Counted from the first letter of the stretch, positions 1-8,642 are shown. The stretch is DNA of 64,000 bases from JACVRW01 sp038323835 (GCA_038323835.1 JBBQHI010000003.1:62001-126000); one strand, 5' to 3'. Translations and numbers: made by a program. Notes: a model not told the origin generated them from the sequence alone.

Positions 1-1149
1 GACCTCTCGATGGCCTACACGCCGGGCGTGGCCCGCGTGTGCAGCGCGATCGCCGAGAATCGCCAGAAGGCCTTCAAGTACACGATCAAGGCGAACACCG
101 TGGCCGTGGTCTCCGACGGCACGGCGGTGCTGGGTCTAGGCGACATCGGCCCCGAGGCGGCGATGCCGGTGATGGAGGGCAAGGCCATGCTCTTCAAGGA
201 GTTCGGCGACGTGGACGCCTTCCCGATCTGCCTGAACACGAAGGACACGGACGAGATCGTGGAGACGGTGATCCGCATGTCGCCCACGTTCGGCGGCATA
301 AACCTGGAGGACATCTCCTCCCCGCGCTGCTTCGAGATCGAGCAGCGGCTCCAGGCCGCCCTCGACATTCCGGTCTTCCATGACGACCAGCACGGCACGG
401 CGATCGTGACGCTGGCCGCCCTGATCAATGCCTGCCGCCTGACCGAGCGCACGATGGAGAGCCTCCAGGTGACGATGGTGGGGGCCGGCGCCGCCGGGGT
501 GGCGGTGGCCAAGATCCTGATGGACGGCGGGGTCACGTCGATCGTGGCCTGCGACCGCTTCGGCGCCATACACACCGGCCGCGCCGACTACGAGTCGGGG
601 TCGATGAACGCGCCCAAGCGCTGGCTGGCCGAGAACACCAACTCCTCCCGCCGCAACGGCTCACCGCGGGAGGTGCTGGAGGGCAGCCACCTCTTCATTG
701 GCCTCTCCGGCCCCGGGATCATCGACGCCAAGGACCTGGAGCGCATGGCCCCCGACCCGTTCGTGTTCGCGATGGCGAACCCCAACCCGGAGGTGCGCCC
801 CGAGGAGGCCGCCCCCTACGTGCGGGTGATGGCCACCGGCCGCTCCGACTACCCGAACCAGATCAACAACGTTCTGGCCTTCCCTGGCGTATTCCGCGGC
901 GCCCTCGATGTGCGCGCGCCGGCGATCACAGAGGAGATGAAGCTGGCCGCCGCCCACGGCATCGCCAGCGTGGTGACCGAGGAGGAGCTGCACGAGGACT
1001 ACATCGTGCCCAGCGTCTTCAACCGTGACGTGAGCCGTGCGGTGGCCAGGGCCGTAGCAGAGGTGGCGGAGCGCGACGGCGCGTCCCGCGCCGCAGGTCG
1101 CGAGGCGGTGGACCAACCCACCGTCGAGCAGGCCGCGGTGAGCTCATAG
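1..1149 (+). CDS. NAD(P)-dependent malic enzyme, 5' end outside window
   Basis: Malic enzyme oxidatively decarboxylates malate to pyruvate in the cytoplasm. The reading frame is open from base 1 (DLS before the first ATG at base 10), and the family normally has DLSxAYTPGVA well inside the protein, so the true start lies upstream and this is a C-terminal fragment of at least 382 codons. Visible motifs are YTPGVA, the substrate-binding segment with KANTVAVVSDGTAVLGLGD, the metal-site stretch FHDDQHGTAIV, and a Rossmann motif GAGAAGVA in the NAD-binding half. No phosphotransacetylase domain follows, so this is the short bacterial form. The C-terminus has a short Ala/Glu-rich tail. The epimerase gene follows 22 bases downstream on the same strand. 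Cofactor choice (NAD or NADP) cannot be read with confidence. Confidence 0.93.
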   Translation, partial: DLSMAYTPGVARVCSAIAENRQKAFKYTIKANTVAVVSDGTAVLGLGDIGPEAAMPVMEGKAMLFKEFGDVDAFPICLNTKDTDEIVETVIRMSPTFGGINLEDISSPRCFEIEQRLQAALDIPVFHDDQHGTAIVTLAALINACRLTERTMESLQVTMVGAGAAGVAVAKILMDGGVTSIVACDRFGAIHTGRADYESGSMNAPKRWLAENTNSSRRNGSPREVLEGSHLFIGLSGPGIIDAKDLERMAPDPFVFAMANPNPEVRPEEAAPYVRVMATGRSDYPNQINNVLAFPGVFRGALDVRAPAITEEMKLAAAHGIASVVTEEELHEDYIVPSVFNRDVSRAVARAVAEVAERDGASRAAGREAVDQPTVEQAAVSS

Positions 1150-1171
1150 CCCCTACGAGGAGGTTCGTCCC

Positions 1172-2083
1172 GTGAAGGTCGTGGTCAGCGGCGCCACCGG
1201 CAGCATCGGGAGAGCGCTCGTCGAGGAGCTGGTGGCGCGCGGCGACGAGGTGACCGCGCTGTCGCGAAACGCCGGCGCCGCTCGCGAGGCGCTCGGCGTG
1301 AACGCCGCCCAATGGGCCGATCCGCAGTCCGAGCCCGCCCCGGTGGACGCCCTGTGCGGAGCGGACGCCGTGGTGCATCTCCTGGGCGAGCCCGTGGCCC
1401 AGCGCTGGTCGGACAGCGCCAAGCGAGAGATCCGCGAGTCCCGGGTGCTCGGAACCCGCAATCTCGTGGCCGCGCTGCGTGAGCTGCCGGAGGGTGAGCG
1501 TCCCGGCACGCTGGTCTCGCAGTCGGCCACGGGCCTGTACGGACCGAGGGGCGACGACCGGGTGGACGAGAGCGCGGCGGCCGGGAGCGACTTCCTCGCG
1601 GAGGTGACCGAGGCCTGGGAGGCCGAGGCACTCACCGCCGAGGAGCTGGGCATGCGCGCGGTCATGACCCGCACCGGCGTGGTGCTCTCCTCGTCCGGCG
1701 GCGCGCTCGAGAAGATGCTGCCCCCGTTCAAGCTCGGTGTGGGCGGCCCCGTGGCCGGCGGGCGGCAGTACGTGCCCTGGGTCCACCTGGAGGACGTGGT
1801 GGGCGCGCTCGTGTTCGCCCTCGACACCCCATCCGCCTCGGGCCCGCTGAACGTGACCGCGCCCGAGCCCGTGACCAACGGAGAGCTGTCGAAGGCGCTC
1901 GGACGCGCGCTCCACCGGCCGGCGCTGGCCCCCGTGCCCGGCCTCGCGCTGAAGCTGCTCTACGGCGACATGGCGTCGATCATCCTCGGCGGGGTGCGGG
2001 CGGTGCCGCGCCGCCTCCTTGATCTGGGCTACGAGTTCCGCCGCCCCGACCTCGACGACGCGCTCCGCCAGGCCACCGGATGA
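1172..2083 (+). CDS. TIGR01777 family NAD-dependent epimerase-like protein
   Basis: This 303-residue protein is an extended short-chain dehydrogenase of the TIGR01777 (YfcH/SDR39U1) family. The N-terminus carries the Rossmann glycine motif GATGSIGRAL at residues 7-16. The middle has QSATGLYGPRGD, resembling the family's active-site region, and the C-terminal part (about residues 240-300) matches the DUF1731 tail seen in this family, with GVRAVPRRLLDLGYEFRRPDL. The substrate of the family is not established. The start is a GTG with the strong ribosome site GAGGAGG about 8 bases upstream. It follows the malic enzyme by 22 bases and may be co-transcribed. A copy of the dispersed repeat begins at the base after its stop codon. 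Confidence 0.88.
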   Translation: MKVVVSGATGSIGRALVEELVARGDEVTALSRNAGAAREALGVNAAQWADPQSEPAPVDALCGADAVVHLLGEPVAQRWSDSAKREIRESRVLGTRNLVAALRELPEGERPGTLVSQSATGLYGPRGDDRVDESAAAGSDFLAEVTEAWEAEALTAEELGMRAVMTRTGVVLSSSGGALEKMLPPFKLGVGGPVAGGRQYVPWVHLEDVVGALVFALDTPSASGPLNVTAPEPVTNGELSKALGRALHRPALAPVPGLALKLLYGDMASIILGGVRAVPRRLLDLGYEFRRPDLDDALRQATG

Positions 2084-2131
2084 CATGGCTGCGGTGCTCG
2101 CCCTGCCAACGCCCGGGCTCCGCTCCTCGCC
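2084..2131 (-). repeat. Dispersed 46-nt repeat, divergent copy A
   Basis: Read on the plus strand, this begins CATGGCTGCGGTGCTCGCCC and ends CGGGCTCCGCTCCTCG, aligning without gaps to the canonical repeat (best copies at 11735, 28084, 32991 and 33040) with roughly nine mismatches in 39 positions. It starts at the base immediately after the TGA of the upstream epimerase gene, in the same orientation relative to that gene as copies B, C, D and E. The central hairpin is only partly conserved here. Confidence 0.65.
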
Positions 2132-2145
2132 CAGATCCCTAGGGC

Positions 2146-2793
2146 TCAGCCGCCGCAGGCGCTCGGCAGCAGGACCTTCGTCCGCTTAAGGTAGGAGCCT
2201 TCCCCCGCCCGGCCGCTCACCTTGCACCAGGCGTAGCGGCCGCTCCGGTAGTTCACCTGCGCGCGAAACGGATAGCCGACCACCCCCCTCGCGGTGCCCG
2301 CGCCCAGCACCTCGCTCGTCACGGCGGTGCAGGAGAGCCGGCTCACGAGCGTGGCGGCGCGCTCACCGGGGATCGGGTCGCAGGTGGTGTAGCGGGGCAG
2401 CGGCGGACTCAGCAATCCTGCGCGCACCCGGGCTCGGGAGTCGTGGAGGATCCGGGCCTCCAGCTCGGCCAGCAGGTCGTGCCGGCGCTCCGGGGTGGCG
2501 GCCGGGCCGAGCCCGCTGACGGCCCGGTGGGGGCGCTGTTCGATGGTCAGCCGGCGCCGCTCCGCCCGCGCCGCGGCGGCCTCCTCGAGCCTGTCCCGCG
2601 CCGCGTTGTCCCGCTTGGTCTCGCTGATCTGCGGGATCAGGATCACGGCGGCCACGACAGCCCCGGCCAGGGCGATGGCCCCGGCCACAACGGCGAGTCT
2701 GCGTCCCATGGGACCGAGCTTCCGGTAGAGGAAGCCAGGCAGGCCGAACAGGCCGGGCATCGGCTCGTAGCGGTCGGGGGGACCCTCGCTCAC
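2146..2793 (-). CDS. Hypothetical single-pass membrane protein
   Basis: I do not recognise this 215-residue protein. It has a soluble N-terminus of about 30 residues, one membrane segment at about residues 34-55 (VVAGAIALAGAVVAAVILIP), an Arg/Ala/Glu-rich helical stretch after it (possible coiled coil, residues 58-85), and a C-terminal domain with four cysteines (residues about 137, 154, 190 and 213) that could form disulfides if outside the cell. The start is GTG. It is the last gene of the run that begins with the liv transporter, 26 bases after the 105-residue membrane protein. A link to transport is suggested only by position. Confidence 0.7.
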   Translation of the reverse strand: MSEGPPDRYEPMPGLFGLPGFLYRKLGPMGRRLAVVAGAIALAGAVVAAVILIPQISETKRDNAARDRLEEAAAARAERRRLTIEQRPHRAVSGLGPAATPERRHDLLAELEARILHDSRARVRAGLLSPPLPRYTTCDPIPGERAATLVSRLSCTAVTSEVLGAGTARGVVGYPFRAQVNYRSGRYAWCKVSGRAGEGSYLKRTKVLLPSACGG

Positions 2794-2819
2794 GCGGGCA
2801 CCGGCGCCGGCGGGACGGT

Positions 2820-3137
2820 CTAGCGCTCCGGCCGGCTGCGGATGCGGGCTAGCCCCTGAGCGACCAGGTACAGAAATGAGAGCAGCAGCACGAAGAAGGC
2901 GAGAGTCACGAAGATGATCTCGATGGCGTCGGTGAAGCGGTTGGGCGCATCCACGGCGGCCAGGATCAAGAGGATCACGGTGTAGGCGGCCGCCGCCAGC
3001 GCGGTGCCGAACGCCAGGTCGCTAAAGCGCTCGGAGCGCTCGTGATTGCCACGGCGCGCCAGCACGCCCGCCGTGAGATTCAGCGCGGCGTACGCCGCCA
3101 GGATCACCAGCAGAGGCAGGTAGAGACCGGTGCTCAT
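2820..3137 (-). CDS. Small three-helix membrane protein
   Basis: This 105-residue protein has three predicted membrane segments, about residues 5-25, 42-63 and 72-95, separated by a basic loop (ARRGNHERSERF) and ending in a basic tail (RIRSRPER). No family motif is recognised. Its ATG overlaps the stop of the preceding 98-residue protein as ATGA, so the two are probably translationally coupled and belong to the liv transcript. It could be an accessory membrane protein, but nothing in the sequence fixes a role. Confidence 0.75.
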   Translation of the reverse strand: MSTGLYLPLLVILAAYAALNLTAGVLARRGNHERSERFSDLAFGTALAAAAYTVILLILAAVDAPNRFTDAIEIIFVTLAFFVLLLSFLYLVAQGLARIRSRPER

Positions 3138-3430
3138 CCCTTTCCGCCCCCTTCCTCCGCCCCGGCGCGCTCGGCGCGCGCCTCAGCCACGGTCTTGCCA
3201 CCGCTGCCGAATACGCCCTGGAGCTTCCAGCGCGAATCCGGGCGCGCCGGCCACACGAGCCAGATGAGGAATCCCACGACGCTCAGGAGCAGACCCGTGG
3301 CCAGTCCGGCCTTCTCGCCGTAGCCCTTGCGCTCCGACAGGTAGGACGCGGCGATGCTCGAGGCCAGCCACGCGAAGAGCAGATAGAGGGCGGTGGCGCC
3401 CATGGCGCCGCCGAGGCCGATGACCGTCAT
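3134..3430 (-). CDS. Small two-helix membrane protein at end of liv operon
   Basis: This 98-residue protein has two membrane segments (about residues 10-29 and 40-60) joined by a basic loop with SERKGYGEKAG. After the second segment comes WPARPDSRWKLQG and a flexible Glu/Gly/Ala tail. Its ATG overlaps the livF stop (ATGA), and its own stop overlaps the next small gene, which places it firmly in the liv transcriptional unit. No family is recognised. The coupling suggests a membrane accessory protein made with the transporter; this is inference. Confidence 0.78.
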   Translation of the reverse strand: MTVIGLGGAMGATALYLLFAWLASSIAASYLSERKGYGEKAGLATGLLLSVVGFLIWLVWPARPDSRWKLQGVFGSGGKTVAEARAERAGAEEGGGKG

Positions 3431-4134
3431 ACGCCCAGGTACGCCTTCTGGACATCGGGGTTGTCGCGCAGGGCCGCCGACTCGTCGCCCAGGGCGATCG
3501 CCCCTGTCTCGAGCACGTAGCCACGCTTGGAGACCCCGAGGGCGAAGTTAGCGTTCTGCTCCACGAGCAGGATGGTGGTGCCCTGCCGGTTGATCTCGGT
3601 GATCGTCTCGTAGATCCGCTCCACGAGGATGGGCGCGATCCCCATCGAGGGCTCGTCCAGGAGCAGCAGCCTCGGGTTCGCCATGAGCGCGCGCCCGATG
3701 GCGAGCATCTGCTGCTCGCCCCCCGACATGGTGCCCGCCTTCTGGCGCTCGCGCTCCTTGAGCCGCGGGAAGAGCTCGAAAACACGCTCGAGATCGCTCT
3801 GGACCCTGTCGTCGCGGCGCAGATAGCCGCCCAGGTCGAGGTTCTCGCGCACGCTCATGCGCTGAAAGCAGTGACGTCCCTCGGGGGACAGGGATATGCC
3901 CAGCCGGACGATGTCCTGGGGCGCCGTCTCGCTGATCTCCTTGCCCTCGAAGCGGATCGATCCCTGCGCCGGTGGCGAGAGGCCCGAGATCGACCGCAGG
4001 GTGGTGGACTTGCCGGCGCCGTTCGAGCCGATGAGGGTGACGATCTCGCCCTCCTCCACCGTGATCGAGATGCCCTTCAGCGCCTCGATGTTTCCGTAGA
4101 AGGTGTGCACGTCGTCGAGGTCGAGGAGCGCCAC
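3427..4134 (-). CDS. livF: LivF-type branched-chain amino acid ABC transporter ATPase
   Basis: This 235-residue protein is one of the two ATPase subunits of a high-affinity branched-chain amino-acid (HAAT) type ABC importer. Walker A GSNGAGKST is at residues 36-44, the signature SGGEQQ at 137-142 and Walker B LLLLDEPSMG at about 156-164. The MGIAPILVERI stretch after Walker B is typical of LivF. Length matches the family. It starts 2 bases after the livG stop and overlaps the next small membrane-protein gene. With LivG it should form the cytoplasmic motor under LivH/LivM. HAAT systems also carry amides or urea, so the substrate is not proven. Confidence 0.95.
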   Translation of the reverse strand: MALLDLDDVHTFYGNIEALKGISITVEEGEIVTLIGSNGAGKSTTLRSISGLSPPAQGSIRFEGKEISETAPQDIVRLGISLSPEGRHCFQRMSVRENLDLGGYLRRDDRVQSDLERVFELFPRLKERERQKAGTMSGGEQQMLAIGRALMANPRLLLLDEPSMGIAPILVERIYETITEINRQGTTILLVEQNANFALGVSKRGYVLETGAIALGDESAALRDNPDVQKAYLGV

Positions 4135-4136
4135 CG

Positions 4137-4958
4137 TCAGCCTCCCTGCTTTCCGAGGTAAGCCTCGATGACGCGCTGGTTGTTGCGGATCTCCTGCGGG
4201 CCGCCCTCGGCGATCTTCTCGCCGTGGTCCAGCACCGTGATGTGCTCGGACACCCCCATCACGACCTTCATGTCGTGCTCGATGAGCAGGATCGTGAGGT
4301 CGCGCTCGCCGCGGAGGCGCTCCATGAACTCGGTGAGGCGAGCCGACTCCTGCGGATTCATTCCCGCGGTGGGCTCGTCGAGGAGCAGCAGCTTCGGAGT
4401 GGACGCGAGCGCACGCGCGATCTCGACCCGGCGCTGGTCGCCGTACGACAGCGTCGAAGACATGGTGTCGAAGAGCGACGAGTTGAGCCCGACGTATTCC
4501 AGCGTGTCGGCCGCGCGCTCGCGCACCTCGCGCTCCTCCCGCCGTACCCCGGGGGTCCTGAGGATCGACCCGAAGAGCCCGGCGCGCATACGCGAATGCT
4601 CCCCGACCATCACGTTCTCGAGCGCGCTCATCGTCGAGAACAGCCGGATGTTCTGAAAGGTCCGCGCCACCCCCAGCGAGGTGATGATGTCGGGGCGGCG
4701 CCCGGTCACGTCCTTGCCGTCGAAGCTGATGCGCCCGGCGGTGGGCTGGTAGAGGCCGGTGAGCATGTTGAAGAAGGTGGTCTTGCCCGCGCCGTTCGGG
4801 CCGATGATGGACACGATCGATCGCGGCGCGACCGCGATCGAAATGCCGCTCACCGCCACCAGACCACCGAACGCCTTGCTCACGCGGTCGGTGGACAGAA
4901 GCGCCCCGTCGCTCGAGGGCTGCACGGGCTCCGCGCGGGTCTCCGCGTCCACGCTCAC
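4137..4958 (-). CDS. livG: LivG-type branched-chain amino acid ABC transporter ATPase
   Basis: This 273-residue protein is the second ATPase subunit of the HAAT importer. I chose the GTG at 4958 because it overlaps the livM stop as GTGA; the open frame continues upstream but that part is only the shadow of livM. A hydrophilic leader of about 20 residues precedes the ATPase core. Walker A GPNGAGKTT is at about residues 53-61, the signature region reads LSYGDQRRVEIARAL, and Walker B is LLLLDEPTAGMNP, with the family's variant YGDQR in place of SGGQ. The C-terminus ends with HDMKVVM and AEGGPQEIRNN, as in LivG. Confidence 0.94.
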   Translation of the reverse strand: MSVDAETRAEPVQPSSDGALLSTDRVSKAFGGLVAVSGISIAVAPRSIVSIIGPNGAGKTTFFNMLTGLYQPTAGRISFDGKDVTGRRPDIITSLGVARTFQNIRLFSTMSALENVMVGEHSRMRAGLFGSILRTPGVRREEREVRERAADTLEYVGLNSSLFDTMSSTLSYGDQRRVEIARALASTPKLLLLDEPTAGMNPQESARLTEFMERLRGERDLTILLIEHDMKVVMGVSEHITVLDHGEKIAEGGPQEIRNNQRVIEAYLGKQGG

Positions 4959-6121
4959 GCCCGCGCCTCGAACACGGATTCCTCGCCCGGATTCTCGGTG
5001 AGCTCTATCTGGCGCCGCCGCTCGGGCAGGATGCCCTGGGGTCTCAAGACCATCATGAGCACGAGCACGAAGCCGAAGATGCCGAACGCCACCTCGCCGA
5101 AGCTGAAGCTCAGCCCGAGGCTGTTCTTGAAGTCGTTCACGGCGCCCTGATCGAGCACATCCGGTATCAGGCGGTTGTTCACGAAGGTGAGGGCCACCGC
5201 GCCGATCACGACGCCCCAGATGCTCCCCAGCCCGCCAAGGATGACCATCGCCAGGATGAAGATCGAGAAGCCGAACACGAACTGGTTGGCGTTGACGCTG
5301 TTGAGGTAAGCGCCATAAAACGCCCCCGCGATCCCGCCCACCGCGCCTCCGGTCGCGTAGGCGGTGAGCTTGGTCTTCACGAGCGGCACGCCCATGCTGG
5401 CCGCGGCCACCTCGTCCTCGCGAAGAGCGATCCAGGCCCGCCCGAGGCGCGAGTCGCGCAGGCGCAGGTTCACGAAAAGCACCACGAGAACGATCGCCAG
5501 CATCGTCCAGTAGAAGGGTCTGAGGTTCAGGGCCGAGTCGAACTGCTTCAGGAAGGGCAGATCGATCTGGTCCAGCGGCGAGATGGACTCGCGCCCGTTC
5601 GACAGCTTGTAGCCGTGGATCGTGATCTCGTCGCCGTTCTGCATGAAGCGGCCCACGATCTCGCCGAACGCGAGCGTGACGATGGCGATGTAGTCCCCTC
5701 GCAGCCGCAGGGTGGGAAGCCCGATCACGGCTCCCGCGATGGCGCAGACGATCATGGCGCCGATGATCAGCAGCAGGAAGTTGAGGTGGATTCCGGGGAG
5801 CTGCTCCACGAAGGAGCTGACGCCCACGTGGACGCCCTTGTCCCCACCCACTCCGGTGAAGTGGTCGGACGCCCACCAGCCGACGACCGTCGCGCCAAAG
5901 GCGTAGAAGGCGACGTAGCCCAGGTCGAGGAGGCCCGCGAAGCCCACGATCAGGTTCAGCCCCAGCGCCATCGCGATGAAGATCAGGGCCAGGATGCAGT
6001 CGTCCATGAGCCCGTCGAGCGGTGGGCGGAAGAAGGGGAAGAGCGCGGCCGCCACCACGGCCGTGGCCGGGAGCACGTACTTGGCCCACGGCCTGCTGCG
6101 GAGCTGTCGCAGCGCGCTCAT
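4955..6121 (-). CDS. livM: LivM-type branched-chain amino acid ABC permease
   Basis: This 388-residue integral membrane protein is the second permease of the HAAT importer. It has about nine to ten hydrophobic segments; the first follows the short basic N-terminus SALRQLRSRPWAKY. Family motifs include GFAGLLDLGYVAFYAFGA, LRGDYIAIVTLAFGEIVG and ILGGLGSIWGVVIGA. The ATG at 6121 was chosen because it overlaps the livH stop as ATGA and gives the normal length; upstream in-frame codons lie inside livH. A periplasmic insertion with polar sequence lies at about residues 165-200. Its stop overlaps the livG start. Confidence 0.93.
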   Translation of the reverse strand: MSALRQLRSRPWAKYVLPATAVVAAALFPFFRPPLDGLMDDCILALIFIAMALGLNLIVGFAGLLDLGYVAFYAFGATVVGWWASDHFTGVGGDKGVHVGVSSFVEQLPGIHLNFLLLIIGAMIVCAIAGAVIGLPTLRLRGDYIAIVTLAFGEIVGRFMQNGDEITIHGYKLSNGRESISPLDQIDLPFLKQFDSALNLRPFYWTMLAIVLVVLFVNLRLRDSRLGRAWIALREDEVAAASMGVPLVKTKLTAYATGGAVGGIAGAFYGAYLNSVNANQFVFGFSIFILAMVILGGLGSIWGVVIGAVALTFVNNRLIPDVLDQGAVNDFKNSLGLSFSFGEVAFGIFGFVLVLMMVLRPQGILPERRRQIELTENPGEESVFEARA

Positions 6122-7182
6122 CCGGCCTCCCTCGTCTCCTCGCCGATCAGGCCCTGCGGCCGGAAGACCATGATCAGCACGAGGTAGGCGAAGATCACCG
6201 CGGGCGTCCACTCGTTCCCGATCCGGTTGTCGGAGATCTGCTGGATGCAGCCGATGATGAGGCCGCCGAGCACGGCTCCGCGGAGGTTCCCGATACCGCC
6301 CATGACCGCCGCCGTGAAGGCAATCAGGCCGGCGGTGAAGCCCTGGAGGTACCAGACGTTGGTCTGGTAGAGCGTATTGATCAGGCCCGCCGCGCCGGCC
6401 AGCAGACCGCCGAGCAGGAAGGTGAGGGAGATCGTGGTGTCCACGTTGATCCCCATCAGCCGCGCCGCCTCCGGGTCCTGGGCCGTGGCGCGCATGGCCT
6501 TGCCGAGCCGGCTGTTCGTGACGAAGGCGGTAAGCATGATCACCAGCGGAATGGTGGCCACTATCGCCAACAGGTCCCCCCGTGAGACGGAGATGCCGAG
6601 AATGTTGAACAGCTCCGTCTGCGAGCCGATCAGGTCAGGCACAGCGCGCTGCGACGCCCCGAGCCAGAGCACCCCCACGTTCTGGAGGATGAAGGAGAAG
6701 CCCACGGCCGTGATCAGGGGCGCGAGCTTCGGCGCGCTCCGCAACGGCCGGTAGCCCACCTTTTCGATCATCACGTTCAGCGAGGAGCTGACGAGCATGG
6801 CCACCACGAGGGTCAGGAGCAGCCCGCCCACGAGGCCGGCGGTCCCGGTGCTCGGGGTGAGACCGATCTCGGTCCAGAAGGCGAACGAGGTGAAGGCCCC
6901 GATCATGAATATCTCGCCGTGGGCGAAGTTGATCAGCTCGATGATCCCGTAGACGAGCGTGTAGCCGAGCGCAACGAGCGCCCAGATCGCTCCGTTCGAG
7001 AGCCCGTCCATGAGGTTGTTGCCGAGCCGGGTGAGGTTCCCGTCAGCGGAGAGGTCCTGGATGCCGTAGTAGATCGGCAGCGCGAGGAGAACCGCGATCA
7101 GACCGTACTTCGAGAGGAACTCGCGAAGGACCTCCGAGGTCTTCGGCTTCGGGCCTTCAGCGGGGAGCGATGCGGCTTCCAA
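6118..7182 (-). CDS. livH: LivH-type branched-chain amino acid ABC permease
   Basis: This 354-residue protein is the first permease of the HAAT importer. After a hydrophilic N-terminus it has about eight membrane segments. Typical LivH sequences are visible: GLSNGAIWALVALGYTLVYGI, ELINFAHGEIFMIGAF, and MGGIGNLRGAVLGGLIIG near the C-terminus. It is separated from the binding-protein gene by an 87-base spacer containing a very strong GC-rich hairpin, which probably reduces permease expression relative to the binding protein. It overlaps livM by 4 bases. The N-terminal ~45 residues are longer than in enteric LivH. Confidence 0.93.
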   Translation of the reverse strand: MEAASLPAEGPKPKTSEVLREFLSKYGLIAVLLALPIYYGIQDLSADGNLTRLGNNLMDGLSNGAIWALVALGYTLVYGIIELINFAHGEIFMIGAFTSFAFWTEIGLTPSTGTAGLVGGLLLTLVVAMLVSSSLNVMIEKVGYRPLRSAPKLAPLITAVGFSFILQNVGVLWLGASQRAVPDLIGSQTELFNILGISVSRGDLLAIVATIPLVIMLTAFVTNSRLGKAMRATAQDPEAARLMGINVDTTISLTFLLGGLLAGAAGLINTLYQTNVWYLQGFTAGLIAFTAAVMGGIGNLRGAVLGGLIIGCIQQISDNRIGNEWTPAVIFAYLVLIMVFRPQGLIGEETREAG

Positions 7183-7218
7183 GTGACCTCGGGTTGGAAT
7201 CTATAACGAATACACAGG

Positions 7219-7248
7219 ACGGGGGCGGGCCGACCGGCCCGCCCCCGT
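7219..7248 (-). terminator. Perfect 14-bp GC hairpin between livK-like gene and livH
   Basis: Arms ACGGGGGCGGGCCG (7219-7232) and CGGCCCGCCCCCGT (7235-7248) are perfectly complementary with only AC between them. On the minus strand it lies 21 bases after the binding-protein stop and about 35 bases before livH. No T-run follows, so it may act as a leaky terminator or as an RNA-stabilising 3' structure that keeps the binding protein in excess, a common arrangement in such operons. Confidence 0.75.
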
Positions 7249-7269
7249 GTCTGCGAATGCTGCCGGGTA

Positions 7270-8550
7270 CTACGCGCCCTGGACCTTGATGACCTTGCTG
7301 AAGGTCAGCTTGCCGTTCTTGATCGTGTAGAGCCCGTAGTCCGTGAGCGTGGTGTCGCCGTTCTCGTCGATGTCGTACTTGCCGAGAACGCTGTCGCGGC
7401 CCTTGGTGTTTTCCAAGAGCTGCTTGCGCACCGCCTCCTTGTCATTGGCCTTGTCACCCACTGCCTTCAGGGAATCCAGGGCGAGCGACATGGTCTCGTA
7501 GCCGTAGATGGCGTACGGGTCCGGCTGGTCCACGCCGTACTTGGCCTTGTAGTCCGCGAAGAACTTCTCGGCCTTGTTGATCCCCTGCTTCTTGAACTCC
7601 TCAGGGGACAGGGTGGCCACCGTCACCTGGGTGCGGGCGGCCACGTCAGCGGGAATACCGCCCTCCTTCGGATCGGTGAACGCGGCCTCGGCCACGCCGT
7701 CCGGTCCGTAGAGCTTGCAGTTCGGGCACGCTGCGGCTACGTCCTTGAACACCTGGACGTAGTTCTCGCCCGTCACGCCCGAGCCCACGAAGCAGTCGGC
7801 CTTGATGCCGGCCGCCAGCGAGCGGTAGTTGGCCGACGTCTTGTCGGTCCCGTCGTTGCCCTCGACCGCGAGGCCGATCTTCTTCGCCGCCAGCTCCACG
7901 TTGCGACCGAGACCGGCCCCGTAGGTGGTCTTGTCGTTGAAGATGTGGACGGACTTGCAGCCGTCCTCCTTCATCGTGGTGGCCAGCGCCGCGCCCTGAA
8001 TCGTGTCCTTCGGGACCACGCGGGCGTAGGTGCGCTTCGTCTTGGGGTAGTACTTCGTCGGCTCGCCGGGATCGGCACCGGGCTCATCCGTGGTCAGACC
8101 GACCGCCGTGTTCGACGGGGAGATCTGCGGGATGTTCGCCGTTTCGAGAATCGGCAGTGAGACCTTCGTGCCACCCGAGTTGAACTCGCCGAGGTAGAAG
8201 ATCGTGTTCTTGTTCTGCACGGCCTTCCGCGCGTTCTGCCCGGTCTGTGCCTCATCGGCGGTACCTGGGTTCTGCGCGGTGGAGTCGTCCAGCGACACGT
8301 AGTTGATCTTGAACTTGCCGACCTTCCCTCCGACCTGGTCCAGAGCCAGTCGCTCGCCGCTGATCACGGCCTCCGACTGTCCCTTCGAGGTGCCCTGTAG
8401 AGGCAGGCTCGAATAGATGGTCAGCGTGTCGCCCGAGATAGCCGAGCTTCCGCCAGAGTCTCCTCCGCTGTCGGAGCTTCCGCAGGCCGTAACGCCTACG
8501 GCAAAAGCGCCGAACAGGCAGCCCAGAGCTGCCAGCCAACGTACTCGCAA
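7270..8550 (-). CDS. Branched-chain amino acid ABC transporter substrate-binding lipoprotein
   Basis: This 426-residue protein is the periplasmic-type (here lipid-anchored) binding protein of the adjacent transporter, LivK-like (type I periplasmic fold). I chose the TTG at 8550: it is preceded by a perfect AGGAGG ending 6 bases upstream, and it gives a clean lipoprotein signal (MRVRWLAAL... ending VTAC with Cys23), followed by a Gly/Ser linker. A longer frame from 8577 would place the ribosome site inside the gene. The mature part begins LTIYSSLPLQG, contains ISPSNTAVGLT and YGAGLGRNVE, and ends with a region typical of ligand-binding HAAT proteins. A good promoter lies upstream, so the liv transcript likely begins here. 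Ligand unknown. Confidence 0.92.
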   Translation of the reverse strand: MRVRWLAALGCLFGAFAVGVTACGSSDSGGDSGGSSAISGDTLTIYSSLPLQGTSKGQSEAVISGERLALDQVGGKVGKFKINYVSLDDSTAQNPGTADEAQTGQNARKAVQNKNTIFYLGEFNSGGTKVSLPILETANIPQISPSNTAVGLTTDEPGADPGEPTKYYPKTKRTYARVVPKDTIQGAALATTMKEDGCKSVHIFNDKTTYGAGLGRNVELAAKKIGLAVEGNDGTDKTSANYRSLAAGIKADCFVGSGVTGENYVQVFKDVAAACPNCKLYGPDGVAEAAFTDPKEGGIPADVAARTQVTVATLSPEEFKKQGINKAEKFFADYKAKYGVDQPDPYAIYGYETMSLALDSLKAVGDKANDKEAVRKQLLENTKGRDSVLGKYDIDENGDTTLTDYGLYTIKNGKLTFSKVIKVQGA

Positions 8551-8585
8551 GATGTCCCTCCTAGTGGGTTGATGCAACCTGCGGC

Positions 8586-8615
8586 ATCCTACGAGTCCGA
8601 TCGGCGTATCCGCAA
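8586..8615 (-). promoter_or_regulatory. Candidate sigma-70 promoter of the liv operon
   Basis: On the minus strand TTGCGG (8615-8610) and TAGGAT (8591-8586) are separated by 18 bases. TAGGAT matches the common actinobacterial -10 form; the -35 matches in its first three bases. The distance from the -10 to the TTG start is 35 bases, leaving room for the AGGAGG ribosome site. Predicted from sequence only. Confidence 0.5.
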
Positions 8616-8642
8616 CGGACTGCGCGAAACCTCTATCCGCCC

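Noticed and set aside
4959..6089. A fused LivM-LivG-like long frame
   Set aside because: The N-terminal part is Arg/His-rich shadow of livM; the ABC ATPase starts at the GTGA overlap at 4958.
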